Below are positions 17,012 to 26,004 of a stretch of DNA of 64,000 bases, piece after piece. The notes under the pieces were generated by a model. It was given only the letters and a program-made list of their open reading frames with translations. It had not been told where the DNA came from and made no database searches. A program made the position numbers and the translations under genes. How positions within the stretch are numbered: position 1 is the first letter of the stretch; every line of letters starts with the position of its first letter. Origin of the DNA: Streptomyces griseorubiginosus (GTDB lineage Bacteria; Actinomycetota; Actinomycetes; Streptomycetales; Streptomycetaceae); assembly GCF_001514195.1 (NCBI RefSeq), contig NZ_KQ948734.1, positions 774,462 through 838,461 of the forward strand, given 5' to 3'.

Positions 17012-17022
17012 TCGGTGTGGGG

Positions 17023-19650
17023 TCAGCTGTCCGCGGGTTCCGTGGCAGCCGTCTTGCGGGTGCGGCGCCGCGGGGCGGCCGGCTCCTGGTCGGCCTGAGC
17101 CGGGATGTCGGCGGTCACCGCGGGCTCGGCGGCCTTGCGGGTGGTGCGCCGACGGGGCTTGGCCTCGGCGACCTCGGCCGTGGCGGTCTCCGCGGGGGCG
17201 GCTGCGGCGGTCTTGCGGGTGCGGCGCGGCTTGGTGGCCGTGCCCTCCGCGGTGTCCGCAGCGGCCTCGGCGGCCTTGGTCGCGGCCGTCTTACGCGTAC
17301 GGCGCGGCTTGACGGCCTCGGCCACCTCCGGCTCCTGGACCGTCTGGACCGGGATCTCGGCGGCCACGGCCGGCTCGGCGGCCTTGCGGGTACGGCGGCG
17401 CGGCGCGGTCGCCGTGGCCTCAACCGTGTCGACAGCGGCCTCGGCGGCCTTGGTCGCGGCCGTCTTGCGGGTGCGACGCGGCTTGGCTTCGGCAGCGGTC
17501 TCGGTGGCCTCGGCCGTGGCGATCTCGGCGGGGGCGGCAGCCGTGGTCTTGCGGGTACGGCGGCGCGGCGTGGTGGCCGTGCCTTCCGCGGTGTCCACAG
17601 CGGCCTCGGCGCTCTCGGCTGCCTTGGTCGCGGCCGTCTTGCGGGTGCGGCGCGGCTTGGTCTCCGCGACCTCCGTGACGTCCGCGGCCTCCGTGACCTT
17701 CGGGGCCTCCACGGTCTCGACCGCGGCCACCGCTGCCACGGCGGGCTCCGCGGCCTTGCGGGTACGGCGGCGCGGCTTGGCCTCCGTGGCCTCGGCCGTG
17801 TCCACCGCAACCTCGGCGGCGTCGGCGGCCGGAGCCGCGGCGGTGCTCTTGCGGGTACGGCGCGGCTTGGTGGCCGGCGTCTCCGCGACCACCTCCGGCG
17901 CGGTCTCGACGACAGCGGCCTGGGCCTGCTCGACCGGCGCTTCCGCGGACTTGCGGGTCCGGCGGCGGCGCGGCTTGGCCGGGGCCTCGGTGTCGAGGGA
18001 CGGGCTCTCCGCCGTCGTGACCGCGGCCTCGGCGGCCTCGGACACGGCCGGCTCAGCCGTCACCGCTGCCGTGGTCGCCGTGACCGGCGCGGAGTCGGCC
18101 GCTCCGCCACGGGTACGGCGACGGCGGCGCGGCGTACGGGTCGCGGTGCCGTCCTCGGGCGAGGAGGCCGGCGCGGACACGCTGTTCTCCGACGGGGCGA
18201 CCGCCTCGGCGGGCGCCGTGGTGTCCAGCGCGCTCCCGCCACGGGTACGACGGCGACGGCGCGGCGTACGCTCCGAACGCTCGCGGTCGGCGGAGCGGGA
18301 CTCGTCCCGGCCACCCCGGCCACGACCCCGGTCCCGGTCGCCGCGGCCACGCGCACCGCGTCCGCCCGGCTCGCCCAGGTCCTCGAGCTCCTCCGCGTCG
18401 AGCCCGGCGCGGGTGCGCTCGGCGCGCGGCAGGATGCCCTTGGTGCCCGCGGGGATGTTCAGCTCCTCGTAGAAGTGCGGGGAGGTGGAGTACGTCTCCG
18501 GCGGGTCGTTGAAGTTGAGCTCCAGCGCCTTGTTGATCAGCTGCCAGCGCGGGATGTCGTCCCAGTCGACGAGGGTGATGGCGATGCCCTTGGCACCCGC
18601 GCGGCCGGTACGGCCGATGCGGTGCAGGTACGTCTTCTCCTCTTCGGGCGACTGGTAGTTGATGACGTGGGTGACACCCTCGACGTCGATGCCGCGGGCG
18701 GCGACGTCGGTGCAGACGAGGACGTCCACCTTGCCGTTGCGGAAGGCGCGCAGCGCCTGCTCGCGGGCGCCCTGGCCGAGGTCGCCGTGGACCGCGCCGG
18801 CCGCGAAGCCGCGCTGCTTGAGCTGGTCGGCGAGGTCGGCCGCGGTGCGCTTGGTACGGCAGAAGACCATGGCCAGGCCCCGGCCGTCGGACTGCAGTAT
18901 CCGCGCGACCATCTCGGGCTTGTCCATGTTGTGCGCGCGGTAGACGAACTGCGCGGTGTTCGCGACCGTCTTGCCCTCGTCGTCCGGCGCGGTGGCGCGG
19001 ATGTGGGTGGGCTGGGACATGTAGCGGCGCGCGAGACCGATGACCGCGCCCGGCATGGTCGCCGAGAACAGCATGGTCTGGCGGCGGGCCGGCAGCAGGT
19101 TGATGATCTTCTCGACGTCGGGCAGGAAGCCCAGGTCGAGCATCTCGTCGGCCTCGTCGAGGACGAGCGCCTTGATGTGGCCCAGGTTGAGCTTCTTCTG
19201 TCCCGCGAGGTCCAGGAGCCGGCCCGGGGTGCCGACGACGACGTCGACGCCCTTCTTGAGGGCCTCGACCTGGGGCTCGTAGGCGCGGCCGCCGTAGATG
19301 GCCAGAACGCGGACGTTGCGCACCTTGCCGGCGGTCAGCAGGTCGTTGGTGACCTGCGTGCAGAGCTCACGGGTCGGGACGACGACGAGCGCCTGCGGGG
19401 CGTCGGTGAGGTCCTCGGGCCTGGCGCGGCCGGCCTCGACGTCGGCGGGGACGGTGACGCGCTCCAGGAGCGGGAGGCCGAAGCCCAGCGTCTTGCCGGT
19501 GCCGGTCTTCGCCTGGCCGATGACGTCGGTGCCGGAGAGGGCGACCGGGAGCGTCATCTCCTGGATGGGGAACGGGTTGATGATGCCGACGGCTTCGAGG
19601 GCCTCGGCCGTCTCGGTGAGAATCCCGAGATCGCGGAAAGTCGTAGTCAG
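17023..19650 (-). CDS. DEAD-box RNA helicase with long basic repeat tail, CTG start proposed
   Basis: This ATP-dependent RNA helicase (RhlE/CshA-like core) probably acts in ribosome assembly or RNA decay, especially in the cold. From the proposed start the motifs are: Q motif (TTFRDLGI ... PFPIQ), AKTGTGKT, PTRELCTQV, TPGRLLDL, VLDEADEML, LFSATMP, TDVAARGID and HRIGRTGRAG. The first ATG in frame (19557) would remove the Q motif, and no ATG, GTG or TTG lies between it and the in-frame stop at 19699-19701. CTG at 19650 precedes TTTFRD and has an AGAGG about 7 bases upstream. About 400 C-terminal residues are an Ala/Lys/Arg/Thr-rich tail with some 13 PRR(R)TRK or RRRTRGG motifs, presumably RNA-binding. 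Confidence 0.9.
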   Translation of the reverse strand: MTTTFRDLGILTETAEALEAVGIINPFPIQEMTLPVALSGTDVIGQAKTGTGKTLGFGLPLLERVTVPADVEAGRARPEDLTDAPQALVVVPTRELCTQVTNDLLTAGKVRNVRVLAIYGGRAYEPQVEALKKGVDVVVGTPGRLLDLAGQKKLNLGHIKALVLDEADEMLDLGFLPDVEKIINLLPARRQTMLFSATMPGAVIGLARRYMSQPTHIRATAPDDEGKTVANTAQFVYRAHNMDKPEMVARILQSDGRGLAMVFCRTKRTAADLADQLKQRGFAAGAVHGDLGQGAREQALRAFRNGKVDVLVCTDVAARGIDVEGVTHVINYQSPEEEKTYLHRIGRTGRAGAKGIAITLVDWDDIPRWQLINKALELNFNDPPETYSTSPHFYEELNIPAGTKGILPRAERTRAGLDAEELEDLGEPGGRGARGRGDRDRGRGRGGRDESRSADRERSERTPRRRRRTRGGSALDTTAPAEAVAPSENSVSAPASSPEDGTATRTPRRRRRTRGGAADSAPVTATTAAVTAEPAVSEAAEAAVTTAESPSLDTEAPAKPRRRRTRKSAEAPVEQAQAAVVETAPEVVAETPATKPRRTRKSTAAAPAADAAEVAVDTAEATEAKPRRRTRKAAEPAVAAVAAVETVEAPKVTEAADVTEVAETKPRRTRKTAATKAAESAEAAVDTAEGTATTPRRRTRKTTAAAPAEIATAEATETAAEAKPRRTRKTAATKAAEAAVDTVEATATAPRRRTRKAAEPAVAAEIPVQTVQEPEVAEAVKPRRTRKTAATKAAEAAADTAEGTATKPRRTRKTAAAAPAETATAEVAEAKPRRRTTRKAAEPAVTADIPAQADQEPAAPRRRTRKTAATEPADS

Positions 19651-20054
19651 GGTGCTGCCTCTTCTGTGTGCGCGGTGCGAGGCGAGCGCGGGGGGTCGTC
19701 ATAACCGTGCTGGGGACGTCGGCTGCCTTACGGGCGAAGCCGTAATGGCACGGGACCACTGCCGACGCTCTAGCGCTCGTACCGCTGAGGGTCCCCCTCC
19801 GAACTCCGTACGCACAGTGCCGTACGGGCGAGGAGGGCTGTCGGGTCGGAGCCGATCGGGCCACCGACCGGGCATCCTCATACGTGCGGCCTGTCGAGGC
19901 ACGGCGCACTAGTGAAGTGCCGTCGTACCAGCAGGCGCATTACCACCATACCTCGGAATCGCGCACATGTGATGGCCGATTTGGTCACGTCGTCGTCGTC
20001 ACACTGATTGACCAGGGACTTCCGAGGCGCGGCGAGCGGACTATTGTGCGCTTC
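19651..20054. other. Divergent region between helicase and ferritin-like genes
   Basis: This 404-base region has no ORF of its own. On the minus strand it is the helicase leader and contains a small hairpin TTACGG-CTTCGC-CCGTAA near 19734-19751. A long structured leader is common for cold-induced helicase genes; that comparison is inference. The plus-strand side is the promoter region of the ferritin-like gene. Confidence 0.5.
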
Positions 20055-20792
20055 ATGACGACGCCTGACAACACCTCTGACGCACCCGCCGAACGCACCG
20101 GAGTGGCCGCCCAGGACTGGGCCCAGGCCGCCACGGAACCGCAGTACCGGGCCGCGGTCGTCGATCTCCTCGGCGCACTGGCGTACGGCGAGCTCGCGGC
20201 CTTCGAGCGGCTCGCGGAGGACGCCAAGCTGGCGCCGACCCTCGCGGACAAGGCGGAGCTGGCGAAGATGGCGTCGGCCGAGTTCCACCACTACGAGAAG
20301 CTGCGCGACCGGCTGGCCGAGATCGGGGAGGAGCCGACACTCGCCATGGAGCCGTTCGTCGCGGCCCTGGACGGCTTCCACCGGCAGACGGCGCCCTCGG
20401 ACTGGCTGGAGGGGCTCGTCAAGGCGTACGTCGGCGACTCGATCGCCAGTGACTTCTACCGCGAGGTCGCCGAGCGGCTCGACTCGGACACGCGCGAGCT
20501 GGTCCTGGCCGTGCTCGACGACACCGGGCACGCCGGGTTCGCCGTCGAGAAGGTGCGCGCGGCGATCGACGCGGAGCCGCGGGTGGGCGGTCGACTCGCC
20601 CTGTGGGCACGGCGGTTGATGGGGGAGGCGCTGTCGCAGTCGCAGCGGGTGGTCGCGGACCGGGACGCCCTGTCGACGATGCTCGTGGGCGGCGTCGCCG
20701 ACGGCTTCGATCTCGCCGAGGTGGGCCGGATGTTCTCCCGCATCACCGAGGCCCACACCAAGCGGATGGCCGCGCTGGGGCTCGCGGCGTAG
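20055..20792 (+). CDS. Ferritin-like (MiaE-like) di-iron fold protein
   Basis: This 245-residue, mostly helical protein carries carboxylate/His motifs typical of ferritin-like four-helix di-iron proteins: LAYGELAAFERL, EFHHYEKL (ExxH), SDFYREVAERL and DDTGHAGF. Actinobacterial members are annotated by similarity to tRNA-(ms2io6A) hydroxylase MiaE. I cannot tell whether tRNA hydroxylation or another oxidation is the real activity. ATG at 20055 is chosen because conservation-like sequence begins there. No strong Shine-Dalgarno sequence precedes it, so it may be leaderless. It is transcribed divergently from the helicase gene. Confidence 0.82.
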   Translation: MTTPDNTSDAPAERTGVAAQDWAQAATEPQYRAAVVDLLGALAYGELAAFERLAEDAKLAPTLADKAELAKMASAEFHHYEKLRDRLAEIGEEPTLAMEPFVAALDGFHRQTAPSDWLEGLVKAYVGDSIASDFYREVAERLDSDTRELVLAVLDDTGHAGFAVEKVRAAIDAEPRVGGRLALWARRLMGEALSQSQRVVADRDALSTMLVGGVADGFDLAEVGRMFSRITEAHTKRMAALGLAA

Positions 20793-20866
20793 TTGTCGGG
20801 GGCGGCGGGGCAGCCCGGCCGAGGGCACGGGTGCCGGCTCGGCCTCTTGCCGGGGCGCCTTGACGT

Positions 20867-21000
20867 GGGGAGGCGGCTGATCTCCTACCGGGGCCGCCCG
20901 GGGGAGGCGGCTGATCTCCTATGGGGCCGCCCGGAGGAGGCCGCTGATCTCCCACTGAGGGCGCCCAAGGGAGGCTGCCGGTCTCCCGCCGGAGCTGCCG
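20867..21000. repeat. Four degenerate 33-34-bp tandem repeats
   Basis: Units begin at 20867, 20900, 20933 and 20967. The first two are nearly identical (GGGAGGCGGCTGATCTCCTA ... GGGGCCGCCC) and the last two diverge progressively. The array lies downstream of the ferritin-like gene and is unrelated to the 44-bp array. Confidence 0.85.
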
Positions 21001-21086
21001 GGGCGGTGTCACTGGCGAGAGGCCGGTCTCTGCTGCGGCTGCGGGCGCTCCACTGGGGCGCCTGCTTCACGTAGGCCTTTCCGGTT

Positions 21087-21121
21087 TCAGGGCTGGTCCT
21101 GCCTGACAGGACCAGCCCTGA
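21087..21121 (+). terminator. Terminator downstream of the repeat array
   Basis: Perfect 15-bp inverted repeat (21087-21101 with 21107-21121), loop CCTGA. It separates the ferritin-like gene from the convergent small membrane protein gene; the rest of the 20793-21201 gap holds only the repeats. Confidence 0.8.
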
Positions 21122-21201
21122 GCAGCCTGACTCCAGTGAGGCCGCGCCTCCTGGCGCGCGACCCCCGCCGCCGCCCTACTCGGCGTCCCCGTTGCCGCTC
21201 T

Positions 21202-21471
21202 TCACGCCGTGGCTGAGCGGCGGAGTCTTCCCGACGGGCGCAGCAGGAGGGACAGTGAGGCGACGGAGACGACCGCCGCGCCCAGCAGGATCAGCAGGAC
21301 ATTGCCCGGGTCCAGGGCGGTGTGCGTGACGAAGGCGCCGAAGAGGGCTCCCGCGGGGCCCGTCGCGAGGACCAGGGACCGGGCGGGCAGACGGTGCGAG
21401 AGGCGGCGCAATGCCACCCCCGCCAGCACCAGACCGAGCAGTGCGGAGCCGAGCGCTTCGAACAACATCAT
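21202..21471 (-). CDS. Small integral membrane protein
   Basis: This 89-residue protein has about three membrane segments: the N-terminal LFEALGSALLGLVLAGVAL, a central LATGPAGALFGAFVT and NVLLILLGAAVVSVASLSLLL. The short basic tail after the last helix (GRLRRSA) suggests a cytoplasmic C-terminus. Small Gly/Ala-rich three-helix proteins of this type resemble GlsB/YeaQ membrane proteins, but I do not claim the family. ATG at 21471 (followed by a second ATG) is chosen because GGGAGGG lies just upstream. Confidence 0.72.
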   Translation of the reverse strand: MMLFEALGSALLGLVLAGVALRRLSHRLPARSLVLATGPAGALFGAFVTHTALDPGNVLLILLGAAVVSVASLSLLLRPSGRLRRSATA

Positions 21472-21600
21472 GGAGTCCCTCCCACACGGCCACACTGCCA
21501 TCACGGTCGTAGCCCGTCATACCCGTGACCTGCGGAATGCAATCCTCCCCGAGGCGCGAGTCGTGCTCCGTACGGGGAGGGGAGATTCCGGGCACAACGC

Positions 21601-21641
21601 GAGGAGGGGCCCGGCGACTTCATGTCGCCGGGCCCCTCCTC
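21601..21641 (-). terminator. Terminator of the DUF3107 gene
   Basis: Perfect 17-bp inverted repeat (21601-21617 with 21625-21641, 7-nt loop), 10 bases beyond the DUF3107 stop codon. Confidence 0.85.
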
Positions 21642-21650
21642 GTCGTCTGC

Positions 21651-21878
21651 CTACAGGGCGCCGAAGCCCACCTTGCGCGGAGCCGGCTCACCGAGCTCGA
21701 CGTACGCGAGACGGTCGGCCGGGACGAGGACCTTGCGGCCGTGTTCGTCCACCAGGCTCAGCAGCTGAGACTTGCCGGCCAGCGCGTCCGCCACCGCCCG
21801 CTCGACATCCTCGGCGCTCTGACCGCTCTCCAGAACGATCTCGCGGGGCGCGTGCTGCACGCCGATCTTGACCTCCAC
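21651..21878 (-). CDS. DUF3107 protein
   Basis: This 75-residue cytoplasmic protein matches the actinobacterial DUF3107 family: EVKIGVQHAPREIVLES at the N-terminus, then a helix, LLSLVDEHGRKVLVPADRLAYVELG, and the terminal RKVGFGAL. No function is established. GTG at 21878 is chosen because GGAGGG precedes it by about 9 bases; the open frame extends 19 codons further without a ribosome-binding site. It lies downstream of, and co-oriented with, the TetR gene at about 190 bases, and ends in a strong hairpin. Confidence 0.93.
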   Translation of the reverse strand: MEVKIGVQHAPREIVLESGQSAEDVERAVADALAGKSQLLSLVDEHGRKVLVPADRLAYVELGEPAPRKVGFGAL

Positions 21879-22065
21879 GGCTATGTCCCTCCGACGGTCA
21901 GTGAAGTGCGCGACCTTCCGCGCCGTACCCAGCACACATTAGCCCGGTGAGGGGACGTACACGCTCCGCCTGAGAACGCCAACAGCGAACACCGGACGGG
22001 AACAAACGACCCGCACGCGCACGTGCGGGTCGGATGGTGTTGCCGGCGGCGCACCGCCGGCGGCC

Positions 22066-22707
22066 TCAGTGGTGGTCGGTGCCGTGCAGCGGGAAGCCGG
22101 CGATGCCCCGCCACGCCAGCGAGGTCAGCAGCTGGACCGCCTGGTCGCGCGGCACGCTGCGGTCGCTGTGCAGCCAGGAGCGCGCCACGACCTGGGCGAG
22201 GCCACCGAGCCCGGAGGCCAGCAGCATCGCCTCCGCGGGCGAGAGGCCGGTGTCCTCGGCGATCACGTCGCGGATGGCCTCCGCGCACTCGTTGGTGACC
22301 TTGTCGACGCGCTCGCGGACCGCGGGCTCGTTCGTCAGGTCCGACTCGAAGACGAGACGGAAAGCGCCGCCGTCGTCCTCGACGTACGCGAAGTACGCGT
22401 CCATGGTCGCGCGGACGCGCTGCTTGTTGTCGGTCGTCGACGCCAGCGCGCTGCGCACGGCCTGGATCAGCGACTCGCAGTGCTGGTCCAGCAGCGCCAG
22501 GTAGAGGTCGAGCTTGCCCGGGAAGTGCTGGTAGAGCACCGGCTTGCTGACGCCGGCCCGCTCGGCGATGTCGTCCATCGCGGCCGCGTGGTAGCCCTGT
22601 GCCACGAAGACTTCCTGCGCGGCACCCAGCAGCTGGTTCCGTCGGGCACGGCGGGGCAGTCGCGTCCCTCGCGGGCGCGCCGCCTCTGTCTGCTCGATGG
22701 CTGTCAC
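22066..22707 (-). CDS. TetR-family transcriptional regulator
   Basis: This 213-residue regulator has an N-terminal DNA-binding domain of about 60 residues (RRNQLLGAAQEVFVAQGYHAA, helix-turn-helix DDIAERAGVSKPVLYQHF) followed by a helical ligand-binding domain. The sequence YVEDDGGAFRLVFESDLTNEP resembles regulators of lipid or fatty-acid metabolism in actinobacteria, but no target is visible. GTG at 22707 has GGAGG upstream at suitable spacing. The gene lies between DUF3107 and the small acidic protein, all on the minus strand. Confidence 0.93.
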   Translation of the reverse strand: MTAIEQTEAARPRGTRLPRRARRNQLLGAAQEVFVAQGYHAAAMDDIAERAGVSKPVLYQHFPGKLDLYLALLDQHCESLIQAVRSALASTTDNKQRVRATMDAYFAYVEDDGGAFRLVFESDLTNEPAVRERVDKVTNECAEAIRDVIAEDTGLSPAEAMLLASGLGGLAQVVARSWLHSDRSVPRDQAVQLLTSLAWRGIAGFPLHGTDHH

Positions 22708-22903
22708 GCCGCCTCCCAATGTCGTCCACGTGCGGTGTGCGCCGCGCCGCCATCGTACTTTTCGGTAACCGTGCTGTGCGCGGTGCGGACGCAGAATTTC
22801 ACGGACCGGACAGTGACGAAAGCCACTCAAAGGTTTCAAACAGGGATCCGACGGGCAGGGCCCGCTCCGTTTGTGTCCCGTTCCTGCCTGGAATGGCTCG
22901 GTG

Positions 22904-23122
22904 TCACCGGTAGTCGTCCTCGTCGATCGAGACCACCCTGGCCTGCTCGATCAGGTCGGCCTCGCTGGCCAGGCCGGGGTCCACGCCGGTCAGCGGGTCG
23001 TCGCGGTCCGGCGCGATGTCGGTGTGCTGCTCGGCCGCGTCCACCTCCGGAGCCTCGACGTCGAGCTCGACGTCGTCGGACTCTTCCTCGAAGGCCTCGG
23101 GGTCGGTGGGGTCGTGGGCCAT
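22904..23122 (-). CDS. Small highly acidic protein
   Basis: This 72-residue protein has about a third of its residues as Asp or Glu (EEESDDVELDVEAPEVD, DEDDYR at the end) and is probably unstructured. There is no membrane segment or signal peptide. ATG at 23122 follows GGGAG at good spacing. No family is recognised. It is transcribed divergently from the hydrolase gene at 23354, with TetR downstream on the same strand. Confidence 0.75.
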   Translation of the reverse strand: MAHDPTDPEAFEEESDDVELDVEAPEVDAAEQHTDIAPDRDDPLTGVDPGLASEADLIEQARVVSIDEDDYR

Positions 23123-23353
23123 GGCGGGCTCCCTTCCTAGAACGTCCCTGATGCGCACAGGGGGCCACATGCGGGTGCCCTGCCTTCGAGCCTAGGAGAC
23201 ACCCGATCTGGACGCCATGCGATGCGCCTGCGATGCGAGTGCGGTGAATGTGGGCGGTATGTGCCCCGTGGACCCCGGTGACGGCGCCCCGTACATGTGC
23301 TCTGTGATGGCGAACACATGAACCAGTGCGTGATCGTCTCGTAACATTGCCGC

Positions 23354-24409
23354 ATGTCTTCGACCGAGGTGCCCTTCGTGCCGCCCGCCAATGTGCTTCC
23401 GAAGGTGTCGCCCGTCAGGGTCGGTGAGGGCGAGCGGCTCCGCTCGGTGGGCCTTCAGGGGATCACCCTGACGGTGCGTTCACGACCACCCGCGCGCGAG
23501 GGCCTGCCGCCCGCGTTGTACGTCCACGGCCTCGGCGGTTCCTCGCAGAACTGGTCCGCGCTGATGGAGCAGTTGGAGGGCGATGTCGACGGCGAGGCCC
23601 TGGACCTGCCCGGCTTCGGAGACTCCCCGCCGCCGGACGACGGCAACTACTCGGTCACCGCGCACGCCCGCGCGGTGATCCGTTTCCTCGACGCCTCCGG
23701 CCGCGGGCCCGTCCACCTCTTCGGGAACTCCCTCGGCGGCGCGGTCTCCACGCGGGTCGCCGCGGTGCGGCCGGACCTGGTCCGCACCCTCACCCTCGTC
23801 TCCCCGGCCCTCCCGGAGATCCGCGTCCAGCGCACCGCCGTGCCCACGGGCCTGCTGGCGCTGCCGGGTGTGGCCGGTCTGTTCACCCGGTACAGCAGGA
23901 ACTGGACGGCCGAGCAGCGCGTCCGCGGTGTCACGGCACTCTGCTACGGCGACCCCGGCCGGGTCACCCCCGAGGGCTTCCAGCACGCCGTGGAGGAGAT
24001 GGAACGGCGGCTGCAACTGCCGTACTTCTGGGACGCGATGGCACGGTCCGCGCGCGGGCTGGTCAACGCGTACACCCTGGGCGGCCAGCACGCGCTTTGG
24101 CGTCAGGCCGAGCGGGTCCTCGCCCCGACCTTGCTCGTCTACGGCGGCAAGGACCAGCTCGTCGGCTTCCGCATGGCCCAGAAGGCGGCCCGCACCTTCC
24201 GCGACTCCCGGCTGCTGACCCTGCCGGAGGCGGGGCACGTGGCGATGATGGAGTACCCGGAGACGGTGGCGGGCGCGTTCCGCGACTTCGTCTCGGACAA
24301 GGGGGAATCCGCCTCGGGCGGGTCCGGCCCGGTGCGGGGCTCAGTGGGTCGGAGCGAGGCCGGGACGGCCTCCGGTGGCGGCGCCGATGCCACGGCCGTG
24401 GGGAGCTGA
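23354..24409 (+). CDS. Alpha/beta-hydrolase
   Basis: This 351-residue alpha/beta-hydrolase has the nucleophile elbow GNSLGG (Ser126), an oxyanion loop YVHGLGGSSQNW, LPGFGDS as in epoxide-hydrolase/haloperoxidase-type enzymes, the acid in YGGKDQLVG and the catalytic His in LPEAGHVAMMEYPE. The last 40 residues are Gly/Ser-rich and probably disordered. The DUF3152 gene starts 8 bases after the stop codon, so the two are an operon. The substrate is unknown; the neighbour's protease-like domain gives no direct clue. Confidence 0.9.
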   Translation: MSSTEVPFVPPANVLPKVSPVRVGEGERLRSVGLQGITLTVRSRPPAREGLPPALYVHGLGGSSQNWSALMEQLEGDVDGEALDLPGFGDSPPPDDGNYSVTAHARAVIRFLDASGRGPVHLFGNSLGGAVSTRVAAVRPDLVRTLTLVSPALPEIRVQRTAVPTGLLALPGVAGLFTRYSRNWTAEQRVRGVTALCYGDPGRVTPEGFQHAVEEMERRLQLPYFWDAMARSARGLVNAYTLGGQHALWRQAERVLAPTLLVYGGKDQLVGFRMAQKAARTFRDSRLLTLPEAGHVAMMEYPETVAGAFRDFVSDKGESASGGSGPVRGSVGRSEAGTASGGGADATAVGS

Positions 24410-24417
24410 GGCGGGGC

Positions 24418-25935
24418 GTGGGACGCCACAGTCGACGCGGGCCCGCTCCCAAGAAGGGGTCCGACAACAGCAGTTCGAGTGACGGCGGCGGGGCGGGGAA
24501 GGCGGGTCCCGGTCCCGGTGCGGGCGCGGAGGTGCCGGGCGGCCGGGCGCGGAACCTGAGCCAGGCCGGGGTGCCTGCGCCGGGAGGTGCCGGACGCCGG
24601 GTTCCCGCACAGGGCGGCCCGAGGCTGCCCGACGGCACGCCGGCGCACGGCTTCCCGCGGCTTCCGGAGGGCACCCCCGCGCGGGGTCTGCCCCGGCTGC
24701 CGGACGGCACGCCCGCGCACGGTTTCCCCCGCATCGCCGACGGCACCCCTGCCCAGGGAACCCCCCGGGCGCGTGGCGGGCATCCCGAACAGCGTGAATC
24801 CGGCGGCGGCTGGGGGGAGTTGGACGGCCGCGGTCCGGGCGGACAGGCCGCCACCGGGCCGGCGGGCGCTCTCCCGCGCCAGCGGCAGGGGCAGCGGCAG
24901 CAGTCGGCGGGGACTCGGCAGGGGCCCCGCCAGGACTACCTCGACGCGTTCACCGAAGGTCATGGGCCTCGCCGAGGCGCCGCGACGTCCGTCGCCGCGC
25001 TCCCCTCCGACCCTTACGGCTCCTACGGCTCTGTCACCGACTGGCCGGACGACACCCGCGGCGGCGTCGGAACCGGCGCCGCCTCCGGCTCGGGCTCCGA
25101 CGAGACGCCGCCCCTCGACGCCCCGCCGTCGGCGAAGGGCGGCAAGGGCCGGACGTTCACCGGCATAGCGGCCGCGGCCGTCGTCACCGTGCTCGCGGTC
25201 GTCGTGGCCGGACAGGTCACCGGTGACCGCGACACCGCCGCGGGCACCTCGGCGGCGACCGACCAGGCGCGCGACGCCCGGGACTCCGTCACGGCCGGGC
25301 AGCCGACACCGTCCGGCTCGCCCAGTGTCGCCACGCTGACGTACGAGCAGGCGATGGGCACCAAGTACCCGCTGAGCGCGAAGCTCGACGGCTCGGGGAA
25401 GTTCGACGCGGTCCCGGGGGTCGACAAGGCGCCCGGCAAGGGACAGAAGTACACCTACCGCGTGGACGTGGAGCAGGGACTCGGGCTCGACGGCGCGCTC
25501 TTCGCCGAGGCCGTCCAGAAGACGCTCAACGACGACCGCAGCTGGGCCCACGGCGGTGCCCGGACCTTCGAGCGCGTCTACACCGGCAAGCCCGACTTCG
25601 TGATCACGCTCGCGAGCCCCGGCACCACGGCGGACTGGTGCGCCAAGTCCGGTCTCGACACCACCGAGGACAACGTCTCCTGCGACTCGGCCGCCACCGA
25701 ACGAGTGATGATCAATGCGTATCGATGGGCGCAGGGATCAACCACATACGGTGATCGGATCCATGCGTACCGGCAGATGTTGATCAACCATGAAGTCGGC
25801 CACCGTCTCGGCTACTCCCATGTGACGTGCGACAAGAACGGCGAGCTCGCGCCCGTGATGCAGCAGCAGACCAAGTTCCTCGACCACGACGGGATCCACT
25901 GCCGGCCCAATCCCTGGCCCTACCCGGGGAGTTGA
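24418..25935 (+). CDS. DUF3152 membrane-anchored zinc-protease-like protein
   Basis: This 505-residue protein has a disordered Gly/Pro/Arg-rich N-terminal part of about 240 residues that should be cytoplasmic, one membrane helix (FTGIAAAAVVTVLAVVVAG), and an extracellular DUF3152 domain. The domain contains NHEVGHRLGYSH, which has the HExxHxxGxxH spacing of metzincin-type zinc proteases, so catalysis is plausible. Four 14-residue repeats of the pattern RLPDGTPAHGFP occupy about residues 68-120. The start is GTG at 24418, 8 bases after the hydrolase stop codon. DUF3152 has no demonstrated activity in my knowledge; protease function is inferred from the motif. Confidence 0.88.
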   Translation: MGRHSRRGPAPKKGSDNSSSSDGGGAGKAGPGPGAGAEVPGGRARNLSQAGVPAPGGAGRRVPAQGGPRLPDGTPAHGFPRLPEGTPARGLPRLPDGTPAHGFPRIADGTPAQGTPRARGGHPEQRESGGGWGELDGRGPGGQAATGPAGALPRQRQGQRQQSAGTRQGPRQDYLDAFTEGHGPRRGAATSVAALPSDPYGSYGSVTDWPDDTRGGVGTGAASGSGSDETPPLDAPPSAKGGKGRTFTGIAAAAVVTVLAVVVAGQVTGDRDTAAGTSAATDQARDARDSVTAGQPTPSGSPSVATLTYEQAMGTKYPLSAKLDGSGKFDAVPGVDKAPGKGQKYTYRVDVEQGLGLDGALFAEAVQKTLNDDRSWAHGGARTFERVYTGKPDFVITLASPGTTADWCAKSGLDTTEDNVSCDSAATERVMINAYRWAQGSTTYGDRIHAYRQMLINHEVGHRLGYSHVTCDKNGELAPVMQQQTKFLDHDGIHCRPNPWPYPGS

Positions 25936-25967
25936 CGAAGGGCGCGGATGTCGGATTGACAGTCAGA

Positions 25968-25995
25968 TTGACATGGGTTGATCCAGTCATACATA
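25968..25995 (+). promoter_or_regulatory. SigA/HrdB-like promoter of the ABC importer operon
   Basis: TTGACA (25968-25973), a 16-base spacer and TACATA (25990-25995). The predicted transcript starts about 26002-26005, at or just before the leader ATG. A second TTGACA at 25956 is worse spaced. Confidence 0.65.
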
Positions 25996-26004
25996 TTGCT
26001 GCCC

